A stretch of DNA of 64,000 nt from Sulfuracidifex metallicus DSM 6482 = JCM 9184 (GTDB lineage: Archaea; Thermoproteota; Thermoprotei_A; Sulfolobales; Sulfolobaceae). This document shows, piece after piece, positions 9,761-19,259 of the stretch (the stretch's first letter is position 1; each line of letters opens with the position of its first letter). The position numbers and the translations under genes were made by a program. Location of the stretch: the NCBI GenBank assembly GCA_032834875.1, contig CP135238.1:1898001-1962000 (forward strand), written 5' to 3'. The notes under the pieces were generated by a model. The model was given only the letters and a program-made list of their open reading frames with translations. It was not told the DNA's origin and made no database searches.

Positions 9761-9800
9761 GAAGAGAAAAGCCTCGCTTTTTAAGGCGGGAGGAAGTCAG
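9761..9800 (-). repeat. Solo transposon-end hairpin (tnpB family 1 type)
   Basis: On the minus strand this reads CTGACTTCCTCCCGCC-TTAAAAA-GCGAGGC-TTTTC. It matches the hairpin CCTCCCCGCCCTAAAGGGCGAGG that borders the full-length tnpB at 38669-39820. No transposase gene is attached. The surrounding 9585-9901 gap holds nothing else I recognise. It is a solo remnant of an IS200/IS605-type end or a derived miniature element. Confidence 0.5.
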
Positions 9801-9901
9801 ATAAGTCAGATGTTACTCATTCATTCGCTATGTGTGAAATCACTGTTATAGATATGCTATATATAGTTTTATAGTTATAAATTAATAAAACATTTATATA
9901 A

Positions 9902-10741
9902 TTACAGACTCCTTATAAGCTCGTAAATTGAAGCCATGTCCAAATCTCCTAGGCCTGAACGCAACGCTGACGCAAAAAGTTTTGCCGTGACAGATGAAGT
10001 CATATTAGCTACTCCTAAGGATGAGCATTCCTGATCAATTATCCTAAGGTCCTTAGCCATTAAGGAGAGCCTAAACTGCGTAATATAGTTCCGTTCCTTT
10101 AACATCCTTGACTTCATGGACGATAGGGGAGAACTTATGATGGAACCATCAGAGAGAAATGACGAGACTATTTCAAGATCAAGTCCAGCCCTTTCAGCCA
10201 AGGTAAAGGCTTCGGCTAAAGCCTCCATATAACTAGCTGCTATTAAGTTATTAACCAACTTTAGATACAATCCACTTCCATTATCTCCAACGTAAATGAC
10301 CTTGTTTGCTGTTACCTTAAGCAAGGAAATCACTTCCTCAACTCCCTCTTTAGGTCCGCCGAGCATTACTGTAGCTTTTCTCTCTTCAATTCCCGTTGAT
10401 CCGGTCACCGGAGCATCATACATCACTCCACCCATGGAACTTATTTCTTTAGCTAGAGATTTAGACGTTCTAGGAGAGATTGTAGAAGTGTCTATTATAA
10501 CCTTACCCTTCACATCAATTTTCCTTACAACCGATGTAACAGCGTCATCATCAGAAAGCGATAACAGTATGAAACGAGACGATATTTTATCTAAACTTAC
10601 AACGGGTACCCCAAATTCCTTTGAGAAAAGTTTAGACTTCTCCTCCGTTCTATTCCAGACACCCTTTAACATTCCAGCCTTGGCGTAGTTCTTCGCTATC
10701 CTCCATCCCATTGTTCCTAAGCCTAAAACTGTTACTTCCAT
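9902..10741 (-). CDS. 3-hydroxyisobutyrate dehydrogenase-like NAD(P) oxidoreductase
   Basis: A 279-residue beta-hydroxyacid dehydrogenase. The N-terminal Rossmann motif is VLGLGTMGWRIAKN. The middle has DAPVTGSTG, the substrate-binding loop of the family, and GSGLYLKLVNN carries the catalytic Lys (near residue 165). The C-terminal all-helical domain is complete and the length is normal. The family oxidises 3-hydroxyisobutyrate, tartronate semialdehyde, 6-phosphogluconate-like acids or reduces succinate semialdehyde; the exact substrate cannot be read. Single gene with AT-rich flanks. Confidence 0.85.
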   Translation of the reverse strand: MEVTVLGLGTMGWRIAKNYAKAGMLKGVWNRTEEKSKLFSKEFGVPVVSLDKISSRFILLSLSDDDAVTSVVRKIDVKGKVIIDTSTISPRTSKSLAKEISSMGGVMYDAPVTGSTGIEERKATVMLGGPKEGVEEVISLLKVTANKVIYVGDNGSGLYLKLVNNLIAASYMEALAEAFTLAERAGLDLEIVSSFLSDGSIISSPLSSMKSRMLKERNYITQFRLSLMAKDLRIIDQECSSLGVANMTSSVTAKLFASALRSGLGDLDMASIYELIRSL

Positions 10742-10911
10742 AAATTAGATTGCAAGTTCCTTATATTTATCCCTAAATCACATTAGTGTCTAACCTTTTA
10801 ATTCTTAAAATTGTATATAAACTTTTAATTAGAACATAATTCTTAAGTCGTTCCTAACATTCTAATTATTTTAAATCAAGGTTTTTACTCCTCCTCAACA
10901 TTAGTTAACAT

Positions 10912-11157
10912 ATGAAAGAGCTTGAACTTAAGCTAATGCCAGATGACGTGCCAGTTAACTTCTGTCTAGCAACAAAGGAAAACTTTGTAGAAGGCGAAGT
11001 AGAACCTTCCTTTGTTATTTTGAACTACCTAGTTTTCGTGGAACTTTTCCCGTTTGCAATAAGATCGAGAAAAGGAAGTGTTGAATCAATGGAGATAAAA
11101 TGGGGAGAACTAAAGAATATATTAAACGTTATCCTATCCAATAGGAATCTAGCATAA
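10912..11157 (+). CDS. Small conserved-looking hypothetical protein (81 residues)
   Basis: I do not recognise this protein. It is 81 residues, mixed alpha/beta in appearance, acidic at the start (KELELKLMPDDVP), with one Cys and a hydrophobic centre (FVILNYLVFVELFPF). The ATG follows a short AT-rich leader with a TATA-like run. Codon use resembles neighbouring genes. It stands alone between the dehydrogenase and the TPP enzyme. Confidence 0.55.
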   Translation: MKELELKLMPDDVPVNFCLATKENFVEGEVEPSFVILNYLVFVELFPFAIRSRKGSVESMEIKWGELKNILNVILSNRNLA

Positions 11158-11208
11158 AAGAGCTGCTGATTTGTCGAAGACTAGAACCTAGCCACAATAG
11201 AAAGTCGT

Positions 11209-11266
11209 CTGATTTCCTCCCTATGCTGGAAGGCTAGACTTTCCGCCAACTTAATTCCCCCTAACT
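11209..11266 (+). repeat. Solo transposon-end remnant (tnpB family 1 type), degenerate
   Basis: The stretch CTGATTTCCTCCCTATGCTGG-AAGGCTAGACTTTCCGCC-AACTTAATTCCCCC matches, with substitutions, the order TGACTTCCTCCCCGCC-AAAGGGCGAGGCTTTCCGCC-CCC found around the full-length tnpB at 38669-39820. The hairpin is partly destroyed. It lies in the leader region of the TPP enzyme gene. Confidence 0.4.
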
Positions 11267-11327
11267 CAATATTTATGTAAATTCTCGTGTAGTCAAACCT
11301 AAAATAACATTAGGTCTCTCTATAGAT

Positions 11328-12869
11328 GTGAATGCGGCTCAAGTTATTATAAAGACTTTAAGAGGGCTAGGTATTAAGAGGGTATTCTCAACCACGGGTA
11401 CGGATCACGTTGCTTTCCTGGTGGAGGACTTCCCAGAGCTAGTTTTAGTGAAGCATGAACTTGAGGCAATATCTGCTGCAATAGGTTCGTCGTTAAAGGG
11501 AGAAATGGGATGTGCATTGCTTCATACAGTACCAGGAACTGGAAACTCTCTGGGTGCTATAATGAACGCATTCACGTCAAGAATTCCTCTCATAATCATG
11601 GCTGGAATAGCTCCTATAACAGAAGGTGGAATAGGAAAGAACTTGCGAACACATTGGACACAAGAGGTGAAGGATCAGAGAGAAATCGTAAGGCAGATCA
11701 CCAAGCTGGACATGGAAATAAAGGATCCATTGATGGCAGAACAAGTTCTAGTCAGAGCCTATTCGGTTGCCATGAGTGAGCCCAGAGGTCCAGTTTACAT
11801 TGCTTTCTCTAGGGAGGTATCCTTAGGAGAAAGTCAGATTAGGAATAAGAAGCCTTCCTATTATGAACCAGGGCCTACCTTAGACAAGATAAACAAAGTT
11901 AAGGAAATGATCGAGGAGAGCGAAAATCCAATAATAGTAACGTGGAGAGCAGGTAGAAGAAGGCAGTGGTTCCACTCCTTAAAGAGCTTTGCCGAAAGGT
12001 CGAACATACCCGTGATGAACTTTGCCGGAGAGGTATTGAACTATCCATCTACAGGGAAAATGTCGATAGTGAATGCAGACCTAAACAAGAACGACCTCAT
12101 AATAGTCGTTGAGAGTGAGGTCCCATGGAGCCCTCCAGATAAGGTTAAGGGTAGTGTAATTAAGGTAGATGTAGATCCGCTCTACTCGTATCTACCCACA
12201 TACGGGTTCGACTGTACTTTGTGTATCCAAAGCACTGTGTCAAGTCTATTCGATAACCTACAAGTTAGGAAAAAAGACTTTGAGGTGAAGGATTGGAGAA
12301 AAGAGCTGAAGATGGAGGTGGAAAAGCTTTCCTCAATGTCAAAGGTGAATCCTAGATACCTATCATGGGAGATCGGAAGATTGAAACCCGATACGATTTA
12401 CAACGAGTATGTGCTAAACCCAGTTTATGCAATGCCGGAGAACTTTGCATCTTATTTCGCAGACCTTTCTTCGAACCACTTAGGATGGACATTGGGAGCA
12501 TCGATAGGCGGAGCATTGGTTTCGGGAGGTTACTCCGTCGTAACCATGGGAGACGGAGCCTTCATCTTAGGAGTACCAGAGGCTTTTTACGATCTGGCAG
12601 TTTCACTCTCTATTCCAGTTACTGTGGTAATTTACGACAATTCTGGATACTTAGCTGTAGAGGAAAACGTAGAAGCCGTTACCGATAGAACTCCTTTAGA
12701 AGGAGTCAAGTACAAGAGATTTAAAATAGGAGAAACAGTGAAGGCATTTAACGGGTTTTATAGGCTAGTTGAGGAACCATGTGAGGTCCCGGATGCTCTC
12801 AGGGAAGCTAAAAGGGAAACAATGATGGGGAAGATCTCGGTTGTTCAAGTCATAACTCAAGGTAGATAA
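11328..12869 (+). CDS. Thiamine-pyrophosphate enzyme (acetolactate synthase / benzoylformate decarboxylase family)
   Basis: A 513-residue three-domain TPP enzyme. The N-terminal Pyr domain has KHELEAISAAIGSSL with the activating Glu and HTVPGTGNSLGAIMNA. The middle DHS-like domain follows, and the C-terminal PP domain has MGDGAFILG... DNSG, the metal-diphosphate site. Family members make acetolactate or decarboxylate 2-oxoacids; this one lacks a clear small subunit partner nearby, so a decarboxylase or carboligase with its own substrate is likely. Translation begins at GTG 11328. It abuts the opposing glycosyltransferase pseudogene. Confidence 0.85.
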   Translation: MNAAQVIIKTLRGLGIKRVFSTTGTDHVAFLVEDFPELVLVKHELEAISAAIGSSLKGEMGCALLHTVPGTGNSLGAIMNAFTSRIPLIIMAGIAPITEGGIGKNLRTHWTQEVKDQREIVRQITKLDMEIKDPLMAEQVLVRAYSVAMSEPRGPVYIAFSREVSLGESQIRNKKPSYYEPGPTLDKINKVKEMIEESENPIIVTWRAGRRRQWFHSLKSFAERSNIPVMNFAGEVLNYPSTGKMSIVNADLNKNDLIIVVESEVPWSPPDKVKGSVIKVDVDPLYSYLPTYGFDCTLCIQSTVSSLFDNLQVRKKDFEVKDWRKELKMEVEKLSSMSKVNPRYLSWEIGRLKPDTIYNEYVLNPVYAMPENFASYFADLSSNHLGWTLGASIGGALVSGGYSVVTMGDGAFILGVPEAFYDLAVSLSIPVTVVIYDNSGYLAVEENVEAVTDRTPLEGVKYKRFKIGETVKAFNGFYRLVEEPCEVPDALREAKRETMMGKISVVQVITQGR

Positions 12870-12870
12870 G

Positions 12871-13969
12871 TCATGCTACTTGAGATAACTCTTTCGAGGA
12901 GAACCCCTCAAGGATTTCCTTAAAGGATTCGGCAACCTTATCCCAGGGATACTTCTTCGCGCATGCTTTTGCAACGTCGTGATATTCACCCTTTAAGAAC
13001 TCTTTCACTGCATTCACCATCCCTTCAATATCACCTTCCTTCACAAGCTTTACTGCACCACAGTCACCGTAGTAATAACGTAATGCAGGTATGTCGTAAG
13101 CAACTACTGGAAGACCGCAAGACAGAGCCTCAGCTACAACTATTCCGAAGGAGTCAACGTGAGAAGGATAAATGAAAACCTTTGATCCTTTCATTACACC
13201 ATATATTTTTCTTTGATCTGGTATCATGCCTAGGTAGTTTACTCCATGTGGCATTGAGAAACCGTGATCTACTTTACCTATGAATGCGCTTGAAAGACCG
13301 AGCCTTCTAGCTACCTCAATTGCTTCTGGAGTTTCCCTTCATGAGCCCTTGTCTAGCTACATGAATTAAATCATATCCTTCAAGAATAGGAGAGGACTCA
13401 ACGAGTTCCAAGTCAACTCCAGCGGGAGGATCTAATACCTTACAAGATATTCCCAATTCCTTAACTTTGTTCTGAAGTACCTTGCCTGCACATATGCTCC
13501 TTTCACTTCTTCTATATCTCCTTAATCCGATCAACGTTTTAGCAAACCATAAAGTTCCATCTATTGGATTGGTTTGTTTCACTAATTTGAAATAATGTTT
13601 ATATATAGGAAAAGAAATATAAGGTTCAAGATAATGCATTATTATTGAATTATGTGTATAGAAACCTAATGTAAAGTCATAATTCTTAGATATATTATCA
13701 ATATAAGCTCTAAAAAATGTATTTTTATAAATAAATCTAAGGTATCTACCTATAAATGATTCCCTGTAAGGCATGACTTTCCTGTGATACCTTAAGTTTC
13801 GTACTGCATCCGGAAACTTGTCGGCTATTCCCTTTTCACCAGAAAAGAGAAGTTCTTCTAAACCTACCTTAACGTTAAATTTTGGTAATCTCTTCAGCAA
13901 TTCCACCACCGTGGTTGTTGCACCCGATGTCTCTGGTTCCCCTATGTTAACATATAGTATACTTGTCAC
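12871..13969 (-). pseudogene. Glycosyltransferase family 4, split by one frameshift
   Basis: Two reading frames together make one GT-B glycosyltransferase. The N-terminal part (13969 to about 13335) begins MTSILYVNIGEPETSG and carries HVARQGLMKG. The second part (about 13335 to 12871) resumes in another frame as ETPEAIEVARRLGLSSAFIG, and contains YPSHVDSFGIVVAEALSCGLPVVAYD, the donor-nucleotide E-x7-E motif. A single frameshift near 13335 explains the break. It is either a recent pseudogene or a base error in the assembly; the rest of the frame is free of stops. It likely added sugars to surface glycans. Confidence 0.75.
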
Positions 13970-14752
13970 TGAGTTTCAATCAAGGCAATTAGTTAAAAAG
14001 ATTTCTGTAAATAGTTATTTTTTTATACTGTATCAAAATGCCTCTATAGTTTATGTTTTGCAATTTACCCCTATTTATTAGGATCAGTTTTTAGTGTTTC
14101 TCAACATGATGTCAAACATAAAATATTTATCTTAGATCTATTAAATTAAAGATATAGCTTATTCTTAGGCATAATATATATCAATTCTGTATGCTAATTC
14201 ATATAATCACAGCCTAGAAGAATTCTATGCTGGGCGTACTACTCTCCCAAGGAAAGAATAAAGCATTAGCGGATGCCGAAAAAATAACCACAGACTAAAC
14301 AACACCTTAAAAAAGAATAATCACTTTTATAAGTTTACTTTAGCTTAACATTAGTCTATTGTTTTTTCTGACCTTGAGCTGGTTGGTCTTTCTTCTGACC
14401 CTTATCCTTCTTGCCTGCCATTTTAGATCTATTCTAACATATTCTCAAGATATTTAAAAGACTTTTTAGATTAGAACGACTATATTGTTGACACTATTTC
14501 TGAGATGGTATTACGGATTATGTTAATAACAAGCAGGATAGATTCTAATTACTTTTTAGAATCATTAGTTACTTTTAATGATAATGTTAAATCTTCTTTA
14601 CATAGAGAATTATATTTTTCAAGGTAACTTTTAGGGATTAGCCTTAGTTCTTAATTAGGAGAATAAAGGTTAAGATTGCGAACTTTCTAACCGACAAAAA
14701 TTACGAGAAATGTGAACAACCCCTTTTAATGTTTCCAACTTTTTATTAAACT
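13970..14752. other. Long intergenic region
   Basis: About 780 AT-rich bases between the glycosyltransferase pseudogene and the peroxiredoxin. The only coding signal I support is the 21-residue reading frame at 14356-14421. A GC-richer stretch at 14210-14290 has no open frame and no tRNA-like fold that I can see. Confidence 0.4.
14356..14421 (-). CDS. Possible 21-residue Lys/Gln-rich small protein
   Basis: A minus-strand frame of 21 codons starting MAGKKDKGQKKDQ, almost entirely Lys, Gln, Gly and Asp. Upstream on the same strand a TTTTAAATA box lies about 30-38 bases before the ATG, the expected place for a Sulfolobales promoter with a very short leader. The composition is strongly non-random and recalls disordered nucleic-acid-binding tails. 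No name or function is known to me. Confidence 0.4.
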   Translation of the reverse strand: MAGKKDKGQKKDQPAQGQKKQ

Positions 14753-15223
14753 ATGAAAGTAAACGTAGGTGACCAGGCTCCAGATTTCAAGGCAATTACT
14801 GATGAAGGTAAGGAGATAAGTCTTTCTCAATTTAGAGGGAAATATATAATTCTGTATTTCTATCCTAAGGACAACACACCTGGATGTACTAGGGAGGCAA
14901 TATCCTTCAGAGATAGACATGATGAGCTGGAGAAGGAAGGTGCAGTTGTAATAGGAATAAGCTCAGACTCAGCCTCATCACATAAGGGGTTCAAGGAAAA
15001 ATATTCCCTTCCGTTCATCCTAGTGAGTGACGAGGGAGGTAAAATAAGAGAGATGTACGGAGCTAAGAGCTTTCTAGGCCCTTCTAGGACGACGTTCGTG
15101 ATATCACCAGAAGGAAAGGTAATTCACGTTTACAATTCCCAGATTAACCCTGCAAGACATCCGGAGGAAGCGCTTAGAGCTATAAGGCAAGACAAGGAAA
15201 GGAGTGGAGTTACTAAAGTTTAA
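14753..15223 (+). CDS. Peroxiredoxin, Bcp/PrxQ family
   Basis: A 156-residue thioredoxin-fold peroxidase: GDQAPDFKAITDEG at the start, FYPKDNTPGCT with the peroxidatic Cys45, and later GPSRTTFVISPEG. Only that one Cys is present, so it is a 1-Cys type needing an outside thiol to be recycled. It reduces hydrogen peroxide and organic peroxides in the cytoplasm. A TTTTTATTAAAC promoter-like stretch ends a few bases before the ATG, so the mRNA is probably leaderless. Confidence 0.92.
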   Translation: MKVNVGDQAPDFKAITDEGKEISLSQFRGKYIILYFYPKDNTPGCTREAISFRDRHDELEKEGAVVIGISSDSASSHKGFKEKYSLPFILVSDEGGKIREMYGAKSFLGPSRTTFVISPEGKVIHVYNSQINPARHPEEALRAIRQDKERSGVTKV

Positions 15224-15825
15224 AATAAGCAGATAGAAGACATAAAGAATGCAATATGTTATAATATCATTAATATAATTCAATAAATTCCTATTCTAGT
15301 TATAGATATTAACATAACACGTTTTCTTCGCTTACAAGTGCATAATCTAAGTTCATCTATGAGATAGCTTGGTAACCTTGTTTTGTTGCTTAGTACTATT
15401 TATGTTTGCTAAAAATCCAATCGTAGTTATAATTAGCTTTACCTACTATAACTCAAGACTTGTCTTACGTACTAATACTGTGTTTGGTAATTCTCACTGG
15501 CATTGTTTTCTTCTTCCTTGAGAGGCAGGGAAGTTAGACAGGAAAAAGAGAGTGGAAGAAAAATAATGTTGTCATTTAATATCTTTTCTTCAAATAAATT
15601 TGAGAAAAACGGATTACTTTAGGCTTTCTTATCTCATTACCTCTTTCTAAAACGAGAATAAGCAATTAATAAGAGATTTTGAGAAAATTAGGAAAAAAGA
15701 AGATAATAAAATAATTTTAAAGAAACAACTTTTTCGTATGAAACCTTACCCGTGATATACATTACTACACATACTCACCTAAAAGTTACGTAAGCCTTTT
15801 TGTCCACGGGCCCAAAATTGAAGCT
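15224..15825. other. Intergenic region without recognised features
   Basis: About 600 AT-rich bases between the peroxiredoxin and pirin genes. I found no open frame with coding character, no repeat shared with the rest of the window and no RNA-like GC-rich fold. Confidence 0.4.
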
Positions 15826-16689
15826 ATGAAAAGAAGGGCTGAATATCTGTTAGAAGGAAAGCATACCATAGACGGTGCAGGCGTGAAGTTGTACCGAGTC
15901 TTCGGCGGTCCATCTACGGTTAACATTACCGATCCGTTCCTTCTACTAGATTTCTTCGGTTCGGATAACGTTTCGGATTACATTAACGGTTTTCCATGGC
16001 ATCCCCATAGAGGTATAGAAACTGTAACGTATCAAATAGAGGGAATGACAGAACATGAGGACAGTGAAGGAAATAAGGGTGTAATCCACAAGGGTGATCT
16101 TCAGTGGATGACTGCAGGAAGCGGAATTTTCCATCAGGAAATGCCAAAGCCGGTTGGAGAGAACACAGAAGTCAGGGGTTTCCAGTTATGGATCAACCTT
16201 CCAGCCTCCGATAAGATGACATACCCTGTGTATAGAGACATAAAAGGAGATTCAGCAACTGAAAAGGATCACTGGGGAGAATTTAGAGTTATAGCTGGAG
16301 AATTCATGGGAGTTGAAGGACCAGTTAGAGCTGGCAAGAAAGTAGATCCCATCTACATAGACATGAGGATTAATCCCGAATCCGAGATAACATTCAACCC
16401 AGGACAAAGTAGAAACGTGTTAGTATACGTAATGGAAGGACATATGACAATAGAGGACAGCCCAAGGATAGAGGAAGGACAACTTGTAGTTACCAGTGAG
16501 GGAGATGAACTTACAATCAAGGCAGGAAAAAGGGGAACTAGAATCATCGTCTTAGGAGGTAAACCTCTCAGAGAGCCCGTAGCATGGTATGGACCTATAG
16601 TGATGAATTCAGACGAGGAAATTCAAACCGCACTAAGGGAATTGAGACAGGGAAACTTCGTAAAGGAAAAGAGACCGATAAGAGAATAG
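15826..16689 (+). CDS. Pirin family protein
   Basis: A 287-residue bicupin. The N-terminal cupin has the pirin signature [11 protein letters not shown] and [18 protein letters not shown], which give the His/Glu iron ligands. The C-terminal cupin is degenerate as usual. Pirins act as quercetinase-like dioxygenases or redox-sensing co-regulators. The start ATG lies close behind a GC-richer leader. It stands alone upstream of RNase HI, with its 3' end about 90 bases from it. Confidence 0.9.
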   Translation: MKRRAEYLLEGKHTIDGAGVKLYRVFGGPSTVNITDPFLLLDFFGSDNVSDYINGFPWHPHRGIETVTYQIEGMTEHEDSEGNKGVIHKGDLQWMTAGSGIFHQEMPKPVGENTEVRGFQLWINLPASDKMTYPVYRDIKGDSATEKDHWGEFRVIAGEFMGVEGPVRAGKKVDPIYIDMRINPESEITFNPGQSRNVLVYVMEGHMTIEDSPRIEEGQLVVTSEGDELTIKAGKRGTRIIVLGGKPLREPVAWYGPIVMNSDEEIQTALRELRQGNFVKEKRPIRE

Positions 16690-16778
16690 AATGCAAAGAA
16701 TATGAGCTACTCTGGCTCAAGGTTCTCCTTGAACCAACCTTGTTTATAAAAAATCAAGTTTACACTATACAGAAGAAA

Positions 16779-17222
16779 ATGATAGGCTATTTTGATGGTT
16801 TATGCGAACCCAAAAATCCTGGGGGTATTGCAACCTTCGGTTATGTGATAATAAATGGAGAGAAAAAGATTCAAGGTTACGGTTTAGCCGCAGAACCTTT
16901 CTCCTCCTCTGCTACTAACAACGTAGCGGAATACACAGGAGTATTGTGTCTGCTTACTAAAATGAAGGAACTAGGTGCTAAGGATCCAGAAATTAGAGGA
17001 GACAGTCAATTAGTAATAAGACAACTTAAAGGAGAATACAAGGTGAAATCATTAAGAATAAAACATCTCTACGAGAAGGCTGTCGAGATAGCCCGAGAGA
17101 TTAACGCCAAATTTGAATGGGTTCCACGAGAATTCAATAAAGAAGCAGATCTAATGACGCGCATAGCTTACGAAAAAGTTAGGGAAGGAAAATTAACTAA
17201 AGTAGGATGTGAAGGGTTGTAG
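16779..17222 (+). CDS. rnhA: Ribonuclease HI
   Basis: A 147-residue RNase H-fold protein with all four acidic catalytic residues: YFDGLCEP (Asp), NNVAEYTG (Glu), RGDSQLVI (Asp) and FNKEADLMT (Asp). It cuts the RNA strand of RNA:DNA hybrids. The size matches archaeal RNase HI of the Sulfolobus type, which can also act on RNA duplexes. A longer frame begins at 16584, inside pirin, but a TTTATAAAAAATC promoter at about 16742 and the family length favour the ATG at 16779. Confidence 0.9.
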   Translation: MIGYFDGLCEPKNPGGIATFGYVIINGEKKIQGYGLAAEPFSSSATNNVAEYTGVLCLLTKMKELGAKDPEIRGDSQLVIRQLKGEYKVKSLRIKHLYEKAVEIAREINAKFEWVPREFNKEADLMTRIAYEKVREGKLTKVGCEGL

Positions 17223-17416
17223 AACGTTAAAGGTTCTCCATGACTGTAAATGTGGCAATATAACATCTATTTATAAAACTATTGTTATTTTTATATCTTT
17301 AAAAAAATATTTTACATCGATAAAAAGAATCTCTTTTATTAATATTAATGAATAAAATTATATTTAATATCTGCATTAAAAAGGAGTAATTACCTTCCTC
17401 TGTTACCCCTGAAAAA

Positions 17417-17947
17417 TTAATGTTCAGGCAATGGAAGGAAGGTAACACCTACTAGCATTAGTATTACTGAGATAGTTAAAAGTGTGGTACCTATTAAGGA
17501 TACCTTCATAAGGTTCGTTTTCACTTCGTTAACCTGCGCATCGTCTGGAAGAATGTTACGATAAACCGACGCTAACTTGTTTATGTCTTTCCTGACTGAA
17601 AGCCCAACAAGAAATCCAAATAGGCCTATTATCCCACCCAGAAGTATACTAATTCCCCAACCAGTACTAAAAAGGACACTCTCCACTTCAGGCATTCCTC
17701 CAGCCTTGTAATAACCTATCATATAATGAAGGAATTGCCCAGCCCCAAAAACTATGGTAACAATTCCAGAAGACTCTATAAAGCTAAGAACAGAAGGCAA
17801 AAATCCCTTCATCAGTTCTCTGATTGCTTCAGAAGATAGCTTGGCTAAACGCGGAGCTATCGCTATCCCAAAAACGGTAGTAGCTCCGTAATAAATGATG
17901 CCGAAGAAACCGTGAACTACGTTTAACGCAAACGATATGGGAACCAA
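17417..17947 (-). CDS. Membrane protein, last gene of the soxL operon
   Basis: A 176-residue protein with about four to five membrane helices and one charged loop (SVRKDINKLASVYRNILPDDAQ). I do not recognise a family. It starts at TTG, and the start is fixed by a GAGGT ribosome site 7 bases upstream. It is the last of six co-oriented genes headed by the Rieske gene soxL, so it probably belongs to the aa3 quinol oxidase system as a subunit or assembly factor. That role is inferred from position only. Confidence 0.65.
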   Translation of the reverse strand: MVPISFALNVVHGFFGIIYYGATTVFGIAIAPRLAKLSSEAIRELMKGFLPSVLSFIESSGIVTIVFGAGQFLHYMIGYYKAGGMPEVESVLFSTGWGISILLGGIIGLFGFLVGLSVRKDINKLASVYRNILPDDAQVNEVKTNLMKVSLIGTTLLTISVILMLVGVTFLPLPEH

Positions 17948-17957
17948 CTATATGACC

Positions 17958-18350
17958 TCAAATTGAAAGAGCCAAGCAACCTGACGCTGGAATTATTGCT
18001 ATCACGAAAGACAAGGCCATCAAGTAAGAGAAATCGTAGTTATATGTGCTATAAAACGCCAAACCACCCGCAGCTGCAATGCCCACAGCGAGTACTGTAG
18101 CAAGACCTAAGTAAAAAAGATCCCGCCTTTCACTGAGGTAAGTAAGAGCAAAGAGCAATACCGCACCCAGCCCACTGAGGATAGCCAAACTGAGGTGAGA
18201 AGAGAGGAGAGCGGCCATCCATGTTTGCGTCAACGGAAACTGATCATTCAAGAGGGTAGACGTACCGGCTATGAAGGCACCTATTAGTAACAATGTCTCC
18301 ACAGACGAAGCTACGAGAACTGGCCTATTTCTACTTAGGCTTTCTGTCAT
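17958..18350 (-). CDS. Four-helix membrane protein in the soxL operon
   Basis: A 130-residue protein with four membrane helices and short loops and a basic N-terminus (MTESLSRNRP). No motif identifies it. It lies 10 bases before the next gene and so is cotranscribed. Its topology resembles small polytopic respiratory subunits. ATG 18350 is preferred over a TTG three codons upstream. Confidence 0.65.
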   Translation of the reverse strand: MTESLSRNRPVLVASSVETLLLIGAFIAGTSTLLNDQFPLTQTWMAALLSSHLSLAILSGLGAVLLFALTYLSERRDLFYLGLATVLAVGIAAAGGLAFYSTYNYDFSYLMALSFVIAIIPASGCLALSI

Positions 18351-18415
18351 GATAATCAAGTTATTCTTCTAAAATGCAGTAAATAAATATTTCTGCTAAC
18401 TTTCCAACATTAGTT

Positions 18416-18835
18416 TCATTTTCTTATGGAATAGAAGAGGAGGAAAGATGTGAAAGCAATTCCTAGAACGAATCCAGTCCCCATTCCCAATGCGTAAATT
18501 GGAACTACGAAACCCCCGAAGTAAAATAGCCCAGAGAACGCCGCTCCTAAAACGGAAACTATGTCAAGAATTGATACTATCCTAAGAACGTTGTTGCCAC
18601 TTCTTGTGGATGAACCGTAAAGGAATATTGCTAGTACTACATCTGCTGCTGCAGCGTAAATGTGTATGGTTATTGGAATTCCAAGAAGCGGGAGCTTATA
18701 CACCGCTATTCCCATTCCTGCTATATAAGTGAAAAGAAGTGACGCTAGCTCTAGGGTAGCTATTCCAGGTGTATAATCATTTCTTGACATCATGGAGTTT
18801 ACTCTCTCATACATATCTAGAACTGACCTGCTCAT
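18416..18835 (-). CDS. Four-helix membrane protein in the soxL operon
   Basis: A 139-residue protein with about four membrane helices after a short polar N-terminus (MSRSVLDMYERVNSMMSRND). A longer frame opens at 18925 but would overlap the preceding gene and add a poor, Phe-rich segment, so I start at ATG 18835. Not recognised. It resembles the previous gene in size and topology, and the two may be distant paralogs. Confidence 0.6.
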   Translation of the reverse strand: MSRSVLDMYERVNSMMSRNDYTPGIATLELASLLFTYIAGMGIAVYKLPLLGIPITIHIYAAAADVVLAIFLYGSSTRSGNNVLRIVSILDIVSVLGAAFSGLFYFGGFVVPIYALGMGTGFVLGIAFTSFLLFYSIRK

Positions 18836-18896
18836 ACGAATCAAGGTAAAATTAAGAAAAAAGAGTTTAAAAGCTTTATTTTCAAAACTTTTGTAA

Positions 18897-19100
18897 TTAG
18901 TAAAACTCTTTATAAAAAACGGCAAAGAAGGCCGCTGATGCTAAAATTATATACAAAGCAGTATCTATAATTGTAGTATACCCTACGCCTATAATGGATG
19001 ATAACACGAAGTCCATTGGTATTGAAAGAAACAGAAAAAACACTGCGACAACTACCATGAAGGTGAGATTAGATTTCATAGTTTGACCACTAATTATCAT
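18897..19100 (-). CDS. Small two-helix membrane protein in the soxL operon
   Basis: A 67-residue protein (or 60 from the second ATG at 19079, which has a weak GTGGT ribosome site before it) with two membrane helices and almost no loops. It resembles the tiny SoxD/SoxD'-type oxidase subunits in size and hydrophobicity. It starts 12 bases after the preceding small gene. Functional link to the aa3 quinol oxidase is by position only. Confidence 0.6.
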   Translation of the reverse strand: MIISGQTMKSNLTFMVVVAVFFLFLSIPMDFVLSSIIGVGYTTIIDTALYIILASAAFFAVFYKEFY

Positions 19101-19112
19101 TTTTAAAAAAGT

Positions 19113-19259
19113 TTACTTAATAAATGTTTCTAACGTATGGATAAGTTCAATGAGGTCTGGAGGAGAGGAGTTCCATATTATGGTGTAGGCTATAAAACCA
19201 GCCAAAGCTGCCGTAGCACCGAATATTAGACCTATTATCAATAAGCCCAGCTTGTTCAT
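19113..19259 (-). CDS. 48-residue single-helix membrane protein coupled to soxL
   Basis: The start overlaps the soxL stop as TGATG, so the two genes are translationally coupled. The product has one long membrane helix (LGLLIIGLIFGATAALAGF and on) and a short acidic tail. A longer frame would run back into soxL and is rejected. It is a candidate small subunit of the Rieske/oxidase complex, like SoxD in size, but no sequence identity is claimed. Confidence 0.65.
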   Translation of the reverse strand: MNKLGLLIIGLIFGATAALAGFIAYTIIWNSSPPDLIELIHTLETFIK

